Shown: positions 47,803 through 64,000 of the stretch, one piece after another
How positions within the stretch are numbered: the stretch's first letter is position 1
Layout: the number at the start of each line of letters is the position of its first letter
Assembly: GCA_001931875.2 (NCBI GenBank)
Contig: MSJH02000546.1
Span: 372,001-436,000 of the forward strand
Length of the DNA: 64,000 nucleotides
Origin: Byssochlamys sp. IMV 00236
Lineage: Eukaryota; Ascomycota; Eurotiomycetes; Eurotiales; Thermoascaceae
Direction of reading: 5' to 3'
Notes under the pieces: generated by a model
The model's input: only the letters and a program-made list of their open reading frames with translations
Told to the model about the DNA's origin: nothing
Databases searched by the model: none
Made by a program: the position numbers and the translations under genes

Positions 47803-48885
47803 ATGCGCGCCGCAGTTCTTATCGGCGCTCTCTGCGCCGTTGGCGCCATGGGCTCGCCGCTCCAGAAGCGTATCTACGAGACTGATCTCAGCATCGTCAC
47901 GGTCACCAGCACTGTCACTGGAGGAGAGCAGGCTGCTACTGCAGCTCCTGTTCCAGTGGAGCAGAAGCAAGCTGCTGAGCCTGCGCCTCAGGAGCAAGCT
48001 ACGACTGTGACCTCCGCCTACGAGTACACCGTGACTGCTACGTCTTCTCAGACATCCGCAACTGAGGTTGACCCCGTTGCGACCTCTGCTCCTGCTCCTG
48101 CTCCGGAGCCTACCACGACAACTGCTGCCCCCCAGCCTGCGACGACTTCTTCTTCCTCCGAGGTCACCACCGCTCCGGCCCCTACTACTTCGTCCACCAC
48201 CAGCGCGGCTCCTGTTACCACCTCTTCTGCTACCACCTCGTCTGCTGCCCCCAGCCAGTCCAGCACCAACGACGACTACCAGGCGATGATCCTGGAGAAC
48301 CACAACATCCACCGTTCCAACCACTCCGCTTCCGCCCTTGCTTGGTCGACCGACCTTGAGTCGACTGCTCAGCAGCTGGCTGACGGCTGTGTGTACGAGC
48401 ACAACACGTGAGTTGCCTGGGATGAAGATGTCAGCAAGGATTATTGGACTAACTTGGCTATAGTCAGATCGGTGGTGGTGGCTACGGTCAGAACATCGGT
48501 TACGGTATTTCCGCGCAGAATATCGGCATGATGATCACCAACCTGATGTACAACGATGAGTTCGACTACTTCAACAACCTGTACGGCGAGGCGAACCCGG
48601 ACATGACCAACTTCGAGAAGTGGGGCCACTTCTCTCAGATCGTGTGGAAGGGCACCAAGGAGGTTGGCTGCTACACCAAGGTCTGCAACACTCTGCAGAA
48701 TGTCGACTCGGATGGCCCCATTCCTTTCACTGTTTGCAACTACAGCCCTGCAGGTGAGTCTTGACACCTTTTCTGTTCAGGTAGCTGAGCGCGGATACTA
48801 ACCTGGGATCCTAGGAAACTATGCGGGCGAGTACTCCGACAACATTGCCAGGCCTCTGGGTCACGCTTTCTACGCCGTGGCATAG
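47803..48885 (+). CDS. Secreted CAP/PR-1-like (SCP/TAPS, Pry-type) protein
   Basis: Exons 47803..48407, 48464..48753, 48815..48885; 321 residues. A signal peptide (MRAAVLIGALCAVGAMG) is followed by a dibasic KR at about residue 23, a likely Kex2 site. Residues 30-160 are a Thr/Ser/Ala/Pro-rich linker, expected to be O-mannosylated. The C-terminal CAP domain shows HNIHRSNHSASALAW, LADGCVYEHNT, GGYGQNIGYG, the signature GHFSQIVWKGTKEVGCYTK and VCNYSPAGNYAGEY. CAP proteins of fungi bind sterols or fatty acids outside the cell (yeast Pry1) and some are allergens; which applies here cannot be told. The gene has strong C-ending codon bias like odeA and facC, suggesting high expression. Confidence 0.92.
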
Positions 48886-50982
48886 ACTGCTCAGGCCTGA
48901 GGCCGTCATTGCATGATGGCCCGCTCCTCTCGTTCTTGCGCTCGAGTTCGGTATACATAGCCTTCAGTTGTTCACATTCTTGGCACGTATTTATTCTCGG
49001 GGGTACCAGGATGTTCCGGTCTGTGTCTGGACACCCTGCATGAATCAGTATTTGGACCGCAGGCGAGCCTCGTCAACTGCCAATAACATATCTCGTCTCC
49101 GGCGTATGCGCAAGCTGGCCGCCAGATCTCCAGTGGATATACATCTTTTGTCTTCACATCTCATAGCTTTTTTGTGTGTGGCATGCGTCTTGAAACGTCT
49201 TTCGCGACAGGGTCGCCCGGCCGCCGTTCTAGGTGCCTAGCCAAGACTTGGCGGAGGCTCCCCCATGGGGATTCATCCACCAGTGACCAGCCCAAGCCTA
49301 TCCAGGGACGGCCGGGGGATTGTCCGGGTTGATGTGTGACGTATGGTTCTGTTCATCTTCGCTTCGTCTGTCTATATTGTCTAGCTAAAACGTCCGAGCT
49401 CGTTGCTCGTTCTTTGTCACGAATATGCAGTGCTTTCCCCTCGCGACTGAATAATACGTAACATGAGCCATTCTCGTCACGTAGCGTGCGGTCGAATCGA
49501 ATAATAACAAATAATAATGGGTCCTCCGGTGTAGCCATCTAACTGCGTTCGTACAGCTCATCGTCATGTCCGCTGCAGGGAAACGCAGTCAGATCGGCCG
49601 AGCGGTCGAGATTCGGCAAAGACTCGTTCCCCAGTCGGCGCTTCGGCGATTCTAGAAAGAAGTTTGTCCCCCACGTGACTCCCCACCGGGGCCCCAGGAT
49701 CTCCCTTCGCCCGAGACGTCATCGTGGCAGCTAGTTCGTCCATAATCATAACGAACGGTTCGGCGTCAGGGACCATCAGCGACCAGTGCTATCGCCAAGT
49801 TCGCTCTGGGTTCAAGGTTGTCATCATCGAAACCCGCGTACCCGGAATTGCCACTGACCCTTCTCCGCATCCGCTTGCCCCCGGGTTGAAGAACAGGCCT
49901 TTCTGAAAGCGAACATTCAAACGAAGCCGTCCACGAAGCCCTCCAACGAACGCTTTGACAGCTGATTTGATCTTACATTTCCCTCCTCTGATCCGGGTTA
50001 AGACGCGAGAGGCGTTGAGGCAGTCATTATAAGAATCAATCATACGAAGACTGCATTTAAAATTTCCTGGGACAGTACAATATTCGACCGTCCTGCTGCT
50101 CTTCCATTTTTTTTCGCTCCCTTGCCCTGTATAATAATAGTCCTCCTTTGCGTCACAAACGCCAGCGGGTCTGTTGTAAAGGGGGAAAAAAAAAGAGGGT
50201 ACGTTATCTCCCAGCATCATTCCCACACATCTCCATTATTCCACTTTGTCTGCCCTGCCCTTTGCGACTCCTCCCTGGCGCCCAGGTGTACAGGAACGGC
50301 ACAGCGCATTGCAGTCAATACCCAGCTAGTGTGTCTTGTGCATGACACTTTCTCCTGTCATCCGTTGGACCGTTCGTCCTGGTTTGCACGACCTAAAATA
50401 TGCCCGTCCACAAACGGCCCTTTGGGTGCTGACGAAGGAAGTATAGGGAAAAGCCCTCCGTTGCTCCGATACCATCCTTTGGCTCCGTAGCCTCGGACGC
50501 CTAGAGTATATCCAGTCAAGAACCGAGATCCACTCCACTTGAAGCAACATTCTTGAAGTTTGGTCGAATTGTAAGTTTTCCTTTTCCCCTCCAGCGCACT
50601 ATTTTCCCCTTCAAACCGACGCGCACGTCTTTCCATCCTTATGGTCCAGATGGGGCTTCCGTGAGGATCACCACCCCCCCAGACGGCGGGGTAGGAAGAC
50701 TCGGAGATGATCATCCGTTTCCCGCTGGAGATATATATCTCTGGGCTTTCGCTCTTACCGTTGCTGGACTTTTACTCAAGAATCCCCTGATTCTCCTCCC
50801 TTGCCCATTACAATGTCTCTTTGAGCATCAACTTATTTCCCCCCTTTGCAATCTCCATGCCGTCATACTGCCTGCAGGATTGCCATTACTTCTACCGCAG
50901 CGCCCTGCGTCTTCTATCAATTCCTACTTTTCTCGCTTGTCTCTACGCTTGATATCCGTTAGACCGAAGCACGTGCTAAGAC
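48886..50982. other. 2.1-kb spacer upstream of facC
   Basis: 3' flank of the CAP gene and a long facC promoter and leader. Two CACGTG palindromes occur (about 49673 and 50970), the second about 14 bp before the facC start. A CCTCGG element lies at 50491-50496. The region 50560-50980 is C/T-rich, as in leaders of highly expressed fungal genes. Small open frames are not credible. Confidence 0.5.
50491..50496 (+). promoter_or_regulatory. CCTCGG element upstream of facC
   Basis: CCTCGG is the core recognised by the fatty-acid regulators FarA/FarB in Aspergillus, and facC is known to respond to acetate and fatty acids. A single 6-mer is weak evidence; only its position about 490 bp upstream of facC makes it notable. 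Confidence 0.3.
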
Positions 50983-53554
50983 ATGGCTTACTCTTCAATG
51001 GCAGTCCGCTGTTTTACTTCTCCGAAACCTCTGGGTGAGACGTTAGGCCGGAACACTCAATCAACACTCGAGTACAGGATGGCCGTCTCCAACACGTCAG
51101 CGGCCATCAAGGTCGATACTTTCACCGAGAATGAGAAGAATCAGACACCAAACGGCACCGAGACGCCGCAGAAAAAAGGCATCACCTTCGCCAATCAGGA
51201 TTCGCTTCCCAAGCTTCCCATCCCGGACCTTGAGAGCACCTGCAAGAAGTATCTTGCTGTCCTAGAGCCCCTGCAGAGCCCAAAGGAACATGAAGAAACG
51301 AAGGCTGCTGTGCAAGACTTCCTCAAGACAGACGGTCCCGAGCTGCAGGAGAAGCTCAAGAAATACGCTTCCTCCAAGACGAGTTATATCGAGCAGTTCT
51401 GGTATGATTCTTACCTGAATTACGACAACCCCGTCGTCCTGAACCTCAACCCCTTCTTCCTTCTCGAGGATGACCCGACTCCGGCAAGGAACAACCAGGT
51501 CACCCGAGCTGCGTCCCTCGTCGTCTCCGCGTTGTCTTTCGTTCGGGCCGTCCGAAGGGAGGAACTCGCCCCTGACACGGTCCGAGGCACCCCTCTCTGC
51601 ATGTACCAGTACTCTCGTCTGTTCGGAACGGCGCGAGTACCTACTCAGGATGGGTGTGTTATTGGACAAGATTCTGCTGCCAAACACATCGTCGTCCTCT
51701 GCCGCGGCCAGTTCTACTGGTTCGATGTGCTCGATGACAACAACGACTTGATCATGAGCGAGAAGGATGTTGCTGTGAACCTGCAGGTGATCATCAACGA
51801 TGCCCAGCAGACACCCATTCAAGACGCCGCAAAGGGTGCTCTTGGTGTGTTGAGTACGGAGAACCGGAAGGTGTGGTCGGGATTGCGAGAGATCCTTACC
51901 AAGGATGCTGGATCCAACAACGCAGAATGTCTCAATATTGTCGACAGTGCCCTCTTCGTTCTCTGTCTTGATTACACGGAACCATCGAACATGGCCGACC
52001 TTTGCGCCAACATGCTGTGCGGAACCAGTGAGGTCGTCAAGGGTGTTCAGATCGGTACCTGCACCAACCGGTGGTACGACAAGCTTCAGATCATTGTCTG
52101 CAAGAATGGAAGCGCCGGCATCAACTTTGAACATACCGGCGTGGATGGCCATACGGTTCTGCGTTTTGCCAGTGATGTCTACACCGACACCATCCTCCGC
52201 TTTGCAAAGACTATCAACGGAAACGCACCGAGTCTGTGGGCGACAACCAGTCCCGACCCAGCCAAGCGTGACCCGCGCAGCTTTGGCAATGTCAGCACCA
52301 CTCCTCGCAAGCTGGAGTGGGACATGGGTCCGGAATTGAGCATCGCTTTGCGATTCGCCGAGTCGCATCTGGCTGATCTCCTCCAGCAGCACGAGTTCCA
52401 GGTCCTTGATTTCGAGGGATACGGCAAGAACTTCATCACGTCGATGGGATTCTCCCCTGACGCTTTCGTCCAGATGGCGTTCCAAGCCGCCTACTACGGT
52501 CTGTACGGTCGCGTGGAGAACACATATGAGCCGGCAATGACCAAGGTCTTCCTCCATGGCCGAACGGAGGCTATCCGTACGGTTACGCCGGAGGCGCTGC
52601 AGTTCGTCAAGACTTTCTGGGGCGAAAACCCGCCCGAACAGAAGGTGGATGCGCTGAAGAAGGCCACGGAGAAGCACACTGCTCTGACGAAGGAATGCTC
52701 GAAGGGGCAGGGTCAGGACCGACACCTGTACGCGCTCTACAGCGTCTGGCAGCGTTCGTTCGACGAGGCCCACTCTGTCAGCAACAGTGCGGAACTCAGC
52801 TCGAACGGCTCCTTCAGCCCTCTGGAGAACGGCTCGATTGGTGACTCTCCGAAACGGTCGTCGACTCCGTCGGAGGACGGTGCGTCGTCCAACGGCTATG
52901 GCAGCGTCCGTGGCATGAGGAGCGTCCCGATGACCCCCGCAATCTTCAACGATGCTGGCTGGGATAAGATCAACAACACCATTATTTCGACCTCCAACTG
53001 CGGCAACCCGTGTCTGCGCCACTTCGGCTTCGGCCCGACCTCGGGCGATGGGTTCGGAATCGGATATATCATCAAGGACGACTCGATCTCCATCTGCGCC
53101 TCGTCTAAGCACCGCCAGACGGCCCGACTGATGCATACACTGGAGTCGTACCTGCTGGAGATCCGGAAGCTGCTGCGCATGACGAACCGGAAGACGATGA
53201 GCCCGCGGACCAGCCGTGCGCGCGAGATGGAATCGATGACGGAGCGCTACCACGGCGATTACCGACGCGGCCGGATCATCCGGGGCGGCGAGGTGTACGT
53301 CCGGGGTACGGATACGCCGACGACTGACAGCGGGGAGATGGATGAGGATGGCATGGGTGGATGTAAGTTTATTCACGATCATGACGATGATAAAAGATAA
53401 GAATAGTTTACTGACTGGACCCACAGATGGCTTCTTCGATGCGGGAATGCTGCTGCACGCCCTCAAGGGGCTCCATGCCGAGCGGGAGCGGGGCGGCGAG
53501 AAGCCCCAGCGACGACGGCCAGTCGGCAAGAAGCTGTCGCTAACGGATTATTGA
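50983..53554 (+). CDS. facC: Carnitine O-acetyltransferase FacC
   Basis: Transfers acetyl groups between CoA and carnitine so that cytosolic acetyl-CoA can enter organelles during growth on acetate. Exons 50983..53362 and 53427..53554 (64-nt intron); 835 residues from the first ATG or 803 from the ATG at 51079. The choline/carnitine acyltransferase fold is clear: LPKLPIPDLESTCKKYL at the start of the domain, YNLNY-type LNLNPFFLLEDDP, and the catalytic block INFEHTGVDGHTVLRF with the active His at residue 384 (352 from the second start). The GFSPDAFVQMAFQAAYY block follows. Residues 600-660 are a Ser/Asn-rich insert. The protein continues past the enzyme core with an Arg-rich tail ending KKLSLTDY, as in FacC rather than the mitochondrial/peroxisomal AcuJ type, which has a C-terminal peroxisome signal. 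The longer N terminus is discussed under findings. Confidence 0.93.
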
Positions 53555-55888
53555 TTTACTTGATATATACATACGTATATATACGCCTTTTTCTCTGATC
53601 ATTATCGGTGATGGATACCACGTGCATCTCTCGCATGGCGCTTGCATGGATCCCGTGTATGATGATTACATTTGTTGTTTTGGTTTCTAGCGAGTTATAC
53701 TTCCTCATCTTTTTTCATACTGCTCGGTTAGGATACCTGGAGCTCTTTTGATGACGTCTTTTGGTTTCTATGTATATGCGACGATCATATGTATCTGCGA
53801 ATCTATGCAGCGTCTGGTAACAATTGATTACTTTCTACTATTCTCTCTTGTATTCCGGACATGGATGGGCGGGCGCCTAGACCAAGCGATCCCGTAGTCT
53901 GGTAGATCTTCGGATGGTTCCGTATCGGAGACATGATGGTCCCCCGCTTGGACATCAAGGCCAATCTTGGCTTCATGCCTTATCCATGGGGTGGATCGCC
54001 CGGTGGAGAGGTCAAGAATCATTTAGCCGCCATGTCGAGTTCGAGTTCGATATTATCGCTGTACGGTGACACCTGTCGTAACATGATGATACCTAGGTGA
54101 CTAGGAGGCGGTATACGATAATTACTTATTGCTATAGATAGTCCTCTCTACCTTGGCATCCCTCTCTGAGGTCTCATTCCTCAAACTCCCATGATAGACA
54201 CCAGGACAACATATAGTTATAGTCAAGTAAGTAAGTAAGTAATGATAGCAGATTTCAGCCTAAAAGATGCGGGCGGGGGGGAGGGAAAGGGAAGGGAGGG
54301 GCTTGCAGATTTTCTTTTCTTTTCTTTTTTTTTTATTTTTCCCTTTCTTCCCCCCATTCTGAGAGATAGATCGGTCACCGGTGGGACATGAAGGAAGACA
54401 AATCAGAAGGCTGGGGCTGCATGTTGATCGCTGTGGTTTTTATGCATGTCAGTTCTGTCAGTCAGTCAGTCTGGTTGTCTGCATATTCGACGGAGTATGC
54501 AGTAGATACTCTAGTTGGTTACTTGTGGTGGTTGGTTGGTTGGTTGGCAGTCTAGCCTGGGCGACGATCAGTAAGCAATGATGAGAATAAGTTATCTAGG
54601 TAGGTTCTTTTTCTGTTCTACAGTATTGTTTTGCCTTTTTCTTTTTTGCTTAAGGGAGCTTTAGACTTGGAATCAATAGTGGAATTAATAGGTAAAGTCG
54701 AGTAACTGAAGTGTGGATTTATAGTAAGAAAGAGGAAGTTTTATTTCAGGTGATATGATGAGTAACTCCTTGCAAGTTAAGTTAACATAGATAATAATTC
54801 ATCATAATAATATCAGTAAGTAAACCATCAGTCGACCGGGCCAGCGCTCATCCGCTCTCACGTGACCAGACCTCAGCGGCAGATCCCGTGATTTACGATC
54901 CGTCACAGTCACGGCTTCTCCATTGATTCTGTCCTCCTTTCTCTGTGTCTGCGATCTCTCTCTATCTCTCCCTCTCCCTTTCTCTCTCTCTCTCTTTCAT
55001 CCTTCATCCAGAGGGAGTCAATTCCCCTCTGTCTTGTCTCGTGTTATTGTTCCTCCATCTCAACCCGATCCCTCTCCGTCCACACGGTAAGTCTCTTTGC
55101 GTTGCCTCCCGCCCTGATCCGTCGGCCATTGGAGCTGGAGCTGGCCCCCTTTCCCGACATCGGATGGTGCAAGGTCGAGCTGTGATCGGCACACGCCATT
55201 GCCTTGCCTGAAGCAGTTTAGCGTGCCGACGCTGGCCGTCTCAGGCGATCTCAGTCTGAGTCTGTTTCTGTTTCTGTTTCTCTCGCGCGACGCTCGATGC
55301 ACCCACAGCCCCAGCTCATTCCATTCTTTCCACTAAGCGGCTGCTAGTCAGCCTTTCCTCTGCCTCTGTTCGCCAGCCCTTCTGGTTGCCAGAGCCCAGA
55401 TCAGGCTGTCAGGCTCGCAACCCGACCTGAGCAGAAGCTGCTGCTGAACTTCTTTCTCCACTCGCATCTATCTCATCAAGCAGCCGGCTCGTCGGTGGTC
55501 CACTTGGAACACCGCAACTGCATTGGTCTTTGCCGCGCCCGCCGTTGCTCTGCTACTGCTTGCTGCTCCTGCAACCACCCCTCTTGGAAAGCACTTCGAT
55601 TTCCCTCGACACCGGCGAAGAGGGGCTGGCGCTCATCGCCGATAACAGAATTCCCCTGTCCTCAGTCACTGATCTCATTGCTATCTAGAAATACTACTAC
55701 TACCACTACAACAACAACAACTCCCCGAAACCACTACCGGCGGTCACCCCGGAGCACATCGTCCACCACTCCCGCTACCCTTCCCGGACCGCTGGGAATT
55801 TTATCATCTGCCGTCGATCAGCGGTCGCAATCTCGACGACGGCAACCACCTTCGCCAGCTTTCGTCTTCACCACCCGTTCTCCCTCCC
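53555..55888. other. 2.3-kb spacer and long leader upstream of kdmA
   Basis: No gene supported. It includes a G-rich then T-rich block (54270-54350) and a conspicuous C/T microsatellite (TCTC runs, 54950-55010), typical of fungal core promoters. The following 900 bp to the kdmA start is probably its 5' UTR, with several short upstream open frames; the 202-codon frame at 55495-56103 overlaps kdmA and is not believed. A near-perfect TACCTAGGTG sits at 54090. Confidence 0.5.
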
Positions 55889-60320
<4,432 letters not shown>

Positions 60321-62365
60321 TTTGGGCAGTCTCTTTTCTGTTTCAAGCGCTCCCCCCCCTTACCTTCGCTGTTCTCCACTGCATTATATGTGATGACATG
60401 TTCGGACTGATGATGACTGCATGACTGGGCGTTCTTCTGGGCTTCTTTATTACCACCCGATTATGACGGAGTTGATGATAGCTGGTTCTATTACGACACA
60501 GCTTTGGATTTTTCTTTTCCCCTCTAAATTCTTGTTGGATCTCACGATTTGTACCATGACCGACGGCTAGACGTCGATGAAAAAGTGGCGAGTGGCACAG
60601 AGAAAAAGCAATAACCATCAGGGGCCAAGATATGGTACGGGTGTTTCGCATGGGCAGGTTTGAACTACTTTCGCCTCTTCTTCCTGCCACGAGGATCCTG
60701 CAATTGGGCTGTTTATTGGTCTCTTGCAATTTACAATTTACTTCCTCGTTCAACGCTTTATCCCGCCATCATCACCTTTTCGCTCCCTCCTCCTCTCCAC
60801 CTCCACGCAACAAATGTCTTCTCCCCCACCGCTCCATTGATTTACCACCACCACGTCACGTACACTAGATATAAAAACAAAAAGGAACTTGACATGATTT
60901 TCACTGCCCTTGATACCCCCCGATTCCCCCGTTGCCCGTGTGTTTTTACTTGCTATTCCCCTTGACATTATCCAAAGACAAAACTACATAGGAAACAGTC
61001 CTTATGGAGTCTGCAGCCAGACTCGAAAGCACAGGCGGAAAGCGCCTTCTTAGCACTGATGATGTGCTGAGCACTTCTCCAGACCGGAGAGAGCAGAACC
61101 ATGTACATGGAGATGATGATCGATCTTGATTTCGATTGACGATCGGCGATTTCCATATTATCGTTTGGATGCATTTGTTGGAAAGACAATTCCGAAATAC
61201 TAGACGATCGTTTAACAATGTACTTGTGATGTTGTATACCTGTTTATAAGAAAAAATAGTGATATAAAAATAAGAAAATAGACCAACACTGCATTACTTT
61301 TCCATCCTACCCCGACAGAAGTAGAAACAGAAGAGACAAGAAGTCAAAATAATCTTTTTTCCACTTGCTTAAACTTTTCGAGTCCCGGCAGACAATCCTC
61401 GATTGACTTTCGCGGGTGCCATGGTTCCGGAACGAGGGGTGAGGTGTGGCGAGCTAGAGGAAAAGTCCCCCGAGAGGAGTCTGAATGACGCAGAGGGAGT
61501 AAAGTATCCAAGCTGTGAGGTACGTACGTAGTTTGTGGGGTTGGACTGGGATCCTTCATAGTTGGTCGGTATATGTATGTAGTAGTTTACCTCGTACTAT
61601 TTCTGACCTGCAGGATGCATACCGCAAAGCAGGCGGGGGGGTTCCTCTCCTTGAGTCATAAGTATGAACTCATGCATATATATATGCATTGTATCGGCGT
61701 ACAAAGCAAACGCCAGGTGATCTCTCAATTATCTATTTGTGGCAGATTCTTTGAATCCTGATTATGCTCGATGATTACTAGATTACTAGGATCTAGATTC
61801 TTTATATGCTAGAGATAAAAATATGGGATCAAATCCCTCCTAGACCTAGAGTTAAGCAAGTAATTTAGATTCTGCTTCCGTGCTGTTTTAGGATTCGACA
61901 CATTGCATGTATGTAATAATATAAAGAAAAGGGAGAATGCATACTATAGTGGGGGAAAGAGGTTTCTTTTTTTTGTGGTAGGCTGGCATGTGCTCAGTAA
62001 TCAATCACAGCATAATAGCTATGGACTGACTAGTAAGTAATATAAATAAGTAAGTAGGTAATTAGGTGAAGTTCTAAGAAGAGGGAATTTGGGTTTATTT
62101 ATTTACTCCATAGCCGGTGGCTTCATTATCCTTTAGCGAATTTGATTCGTTTCTTCTTTTTTTTTTTTTTTTTTTTTTTTGGTAAGATATGTCTAGTTGT
62201 GTATATACACACCCGTCTCGAGTCCGTCCGAATAATCATTTATTGATTACACTAGGCAGATAGCTACCTACAGTATATACTTTCAACTATACTCGTATAT
62301 ACATCTACAACCCACATCTTTATCTAAATTACAACCCCAGCCTTCTTCATCTGGCAGGCCCTCCT
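60321..62365. other. 2-kb convergent spacer between kdmA and the SRPK-like gene
   Basis: Tail-to-tail spacer. It holds the kdmA 3' UTR, A/T-rich sequence and an uninterrupted run of 24 T at 62157-62180. No supported gene; small frames at 60632-60965 are low complexity. Confidence 0.55.
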
Positions 62366-64000
62366 TCACTTTCTTCTCATAATCGACTCCCTCGTCTCTC
62401 CGATCCCAGCGAGGAGGAAATCATCCGTCACGAGCTCTGCCGCCGACGGCCTCTCTTCAGGCTTCCATCGGAGGATTTTTCGGAGAAAAGAGATGAAATG
62501 GTGCTGGTCGTTCGGGTAGAGTTTATGTTCGCGACTTTGAAGCGTTTCGTTCGGAATGGGGATGGTTCCTTTCCATGTTCCTGTGGGAAATCAGTAGGTG
62601 TGTTTTTCTTTCTATCTCTCGTTTTTTTTTTTTTCTTTCTTTCTTGTTTCTGGGTTTAATTTGTATGTATCTGGTGTGGTGGGTGTGGACACACCTCGAT
62701 CGTCAAAATAGCGCCAACTTCTCTCGCTTCTTCGAAGAAAGTCAGCAGGGGGAGGACCGAGTAAGGAGACCATTTCTGCGAGGTGTTCTTCGTTGCTGAG
62801 GAGGCCGTTTCGACGCGCAAAGAACATCTGGCTGCCTTCGAAGAGGTCCCATGCCTACGTAAGTAGTCGGGTCGCCCCGAAGTATTAGCACTGATTGTAA
62901 CTTTTGGTTGACCGATTTCGTAACTTGTAGAACGGACTTGGAGGAGAAGTAGCAAAAAAAGAAATGTAATAGTACAGATATAGTTGATCCAAGAAGAGAG
63001 AGTAACTCACAGTCATCCCAACAGCCCAAATATCAACCTTTTCATTCCATTCCATGTCCAATATCACTTCTGGCGCTCGGTATATTCCCGGCATGATATC
63101 CCCGTGTTGTTTCTCGCAGCCGATTCGGGCCTGGTCTAAATCGCATAGGACAGGGAATCCCGCGCTCGGAGGCATTTGGCGAGAACAGTAGATATGACGA
63201 TCTGGGAGGATTTTTCGCGCTGTGGGATGTTTCATTTCGTCTTCTTCCATCCGTGAGAGGATTGAAGGGTCTTCGATTCCTTGGAGGAGGTTGTTTGAGG
63301 AAACGTCTTCAGCATCGTGATGCGTTAGCTTTTCTCATTCCCATCCCGAGCGAACCCAGATCCAATAACTGATCTTTGATAGAATAATATGAAGAAAGCG
63401 ACGACGAACCTGTATGAACCACCCCCGCTTCATGAAGATAATCCAACGCCATAAGCAGCAAAGTTATGCCCCTCTGAAGCAGATCCTTCGGTAAGCTATT
63501 CCTGTCCCCATCCGGCAGAGAGCTGATCAGATCCGTATAACTCTGTCCGAGCGTCTCATAGAGCAGACAATTATGCGTCCCGTGGGGCCCGTGAATGTCG
63601 AAGCAATCGATAACGATCCGTACGCGCTTCCTGCCTGGATGGTTGAGGGCGCGGTTCTGGTTCTTGAGGTAGTTCGAGATGGTGATTTCGTGGTTTTTGC
63701 GTCCGGCTCGCACGCAGACTTTGAGAGTTAGGTATTGGTTGTTCCTGGAAGTAATTGCTTGTCAGTGTGAGAGTTCTATACTATGTATATACATCATATC
63801 CGGTAAATAAATAGTTATGTGTTTAGGAAGAAAAGCTAGAACAGGGCCAAAAAGAAACGAACCATAAATCCCGACATAGCCACACAGTGGACGACGTGCC
63901 GTATCCCAATTTACACACGACTTGATATCGCGATCTAAACACCTCACCGATATAGACAGGATAATAGTCCTCGGGTCTGTACGACGGTAGCCGTTCTTCT
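62366..64000 (-). CDS. SRPK-like serine/threonine protein kinase (5' end beyond window)
   Basis: Partial at the right edge: complement(62366..62580, 62695..62854, 63011..63306, 63410..63744, 63863..>64000); all junctions in frame, about 381 residues visible. The N-terminal lobe has [20 protein letters not shown], a Gly loop [11 protein letters not shown] and the VAIK-type Lys in LTLKVCV. The catalytic loop reads [10 protein letters not shown] (HRD replaced by HTD, typical of SRPK kinases) and is created by splicing across 63307-63409. The DFG position reads CDLDQAR, followed by [11 protein letters not shown] and DIWAVGMT. The C-lobe ends [19 protein letters not shown]-like kinases phosphorylate Arg-Ser domains, but fungi carry many divergent copies like this one; DLD instead of DFG/DLG makes activity uncertain. 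Confidence 0.87.

Noticed and set aside
47785..48402. 205-codon Gly/Arg/Ser-rich frame antisense to the CAP gene
   Set aside because: It is a low-complexity mirror of the Thr/Ala/Pro-rich linker, not a real RGG protein.
51262..53529. 755-codon open frame antisense to facC
   Set aside because: It is the mirror of a G/C-biased third-position coding exon, with His/Arg/Val-rich, motif-free translation. The sense strand encodes an unmistakable acyltransferase.

Overview
The window is eukaryotic nuclear DNA from a filamentous ascomycete, almost certainly an Aspergillus or a close relative in the Eurotiales. The evidence is short introns (about 55-130 nt) with fungal GTRNGT donors and CTAAC-like branch sites, monocistronic genes on both strands, and clear orthologues of Aspergillus genes: velvet regulator VeA, oleate delta-12 desaturase OdeA, carnitine acetyltransferase FacC, histone demethylase KdmA, TRAPP-II subunit Trs130, Rad57 and Scd6/Sum2. 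From memory, the A. nidulans orthologues veA, facC and kdmA carry nearby locus numbers, so this looks like a conserved chromosomal block. Gene models were rebuilt by hand from reading frames and splice signals. There are no operons, CRISPR arrays or prokaryotic features.

Layout. 1-428: 3' end of an unrecognised single-pass membrane protein gene (+). 933-5546: TRS130/TRAPPC10 (+). 8514-10069: odeA with a 5'-UTR intron (+). 12105-14502: low-complexity, probably nuclear protein (-). 15939-17075: graveyard with a truncated AIM9-like phosphotransferase relic (+) and a frameshifted FunK1 kinase relic (-). 17853-19631: veA (-). 19632-27203: 7.5 kb with no gene I can support, holding one candidate MITE. 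27204-28891: RAD57 (+). 29120-36 kb: accessory stretch with a second candidate inverted-repeat element, an intact AIM9-like gene (+), an AAA-ATPase relic (-), a small acidic protein (-) and a six-exon cyclase-family enzyme (-). 37405-39434: Scd6/LSM14 (-), divergent from a WD-repeat gene (39790-41079, +) that has a reading-frame break. 41773-44314: DUF255/SPATA20 thioredoxin-fold protein (+). 47803-48885: secreted PR-1/CAP protein (+). 50983-53554: facC (+). 55889-60320: kdmA (+). 62366-64000: SRPK-like kinase (-), running off the window.

The genes do not form one pathway. Core housekeeping and regulatory genes (vesicle tethering, membrane lipid desaturation, recombination, mRNA control, acetyl transfer, light/development and chromatin control) alternate with long gene-poor spacers and one decaying accessory segment. 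The most unusual items are the two candidate inverted-repeat elements, the decaying kinase, phosphotransferase and AAA relics, the frame break in the WD-repeat gene, palindromic 9-10-mers that recur in spacers, and the large empty region upstream of veA. I saw no convincing new multi-gene system.
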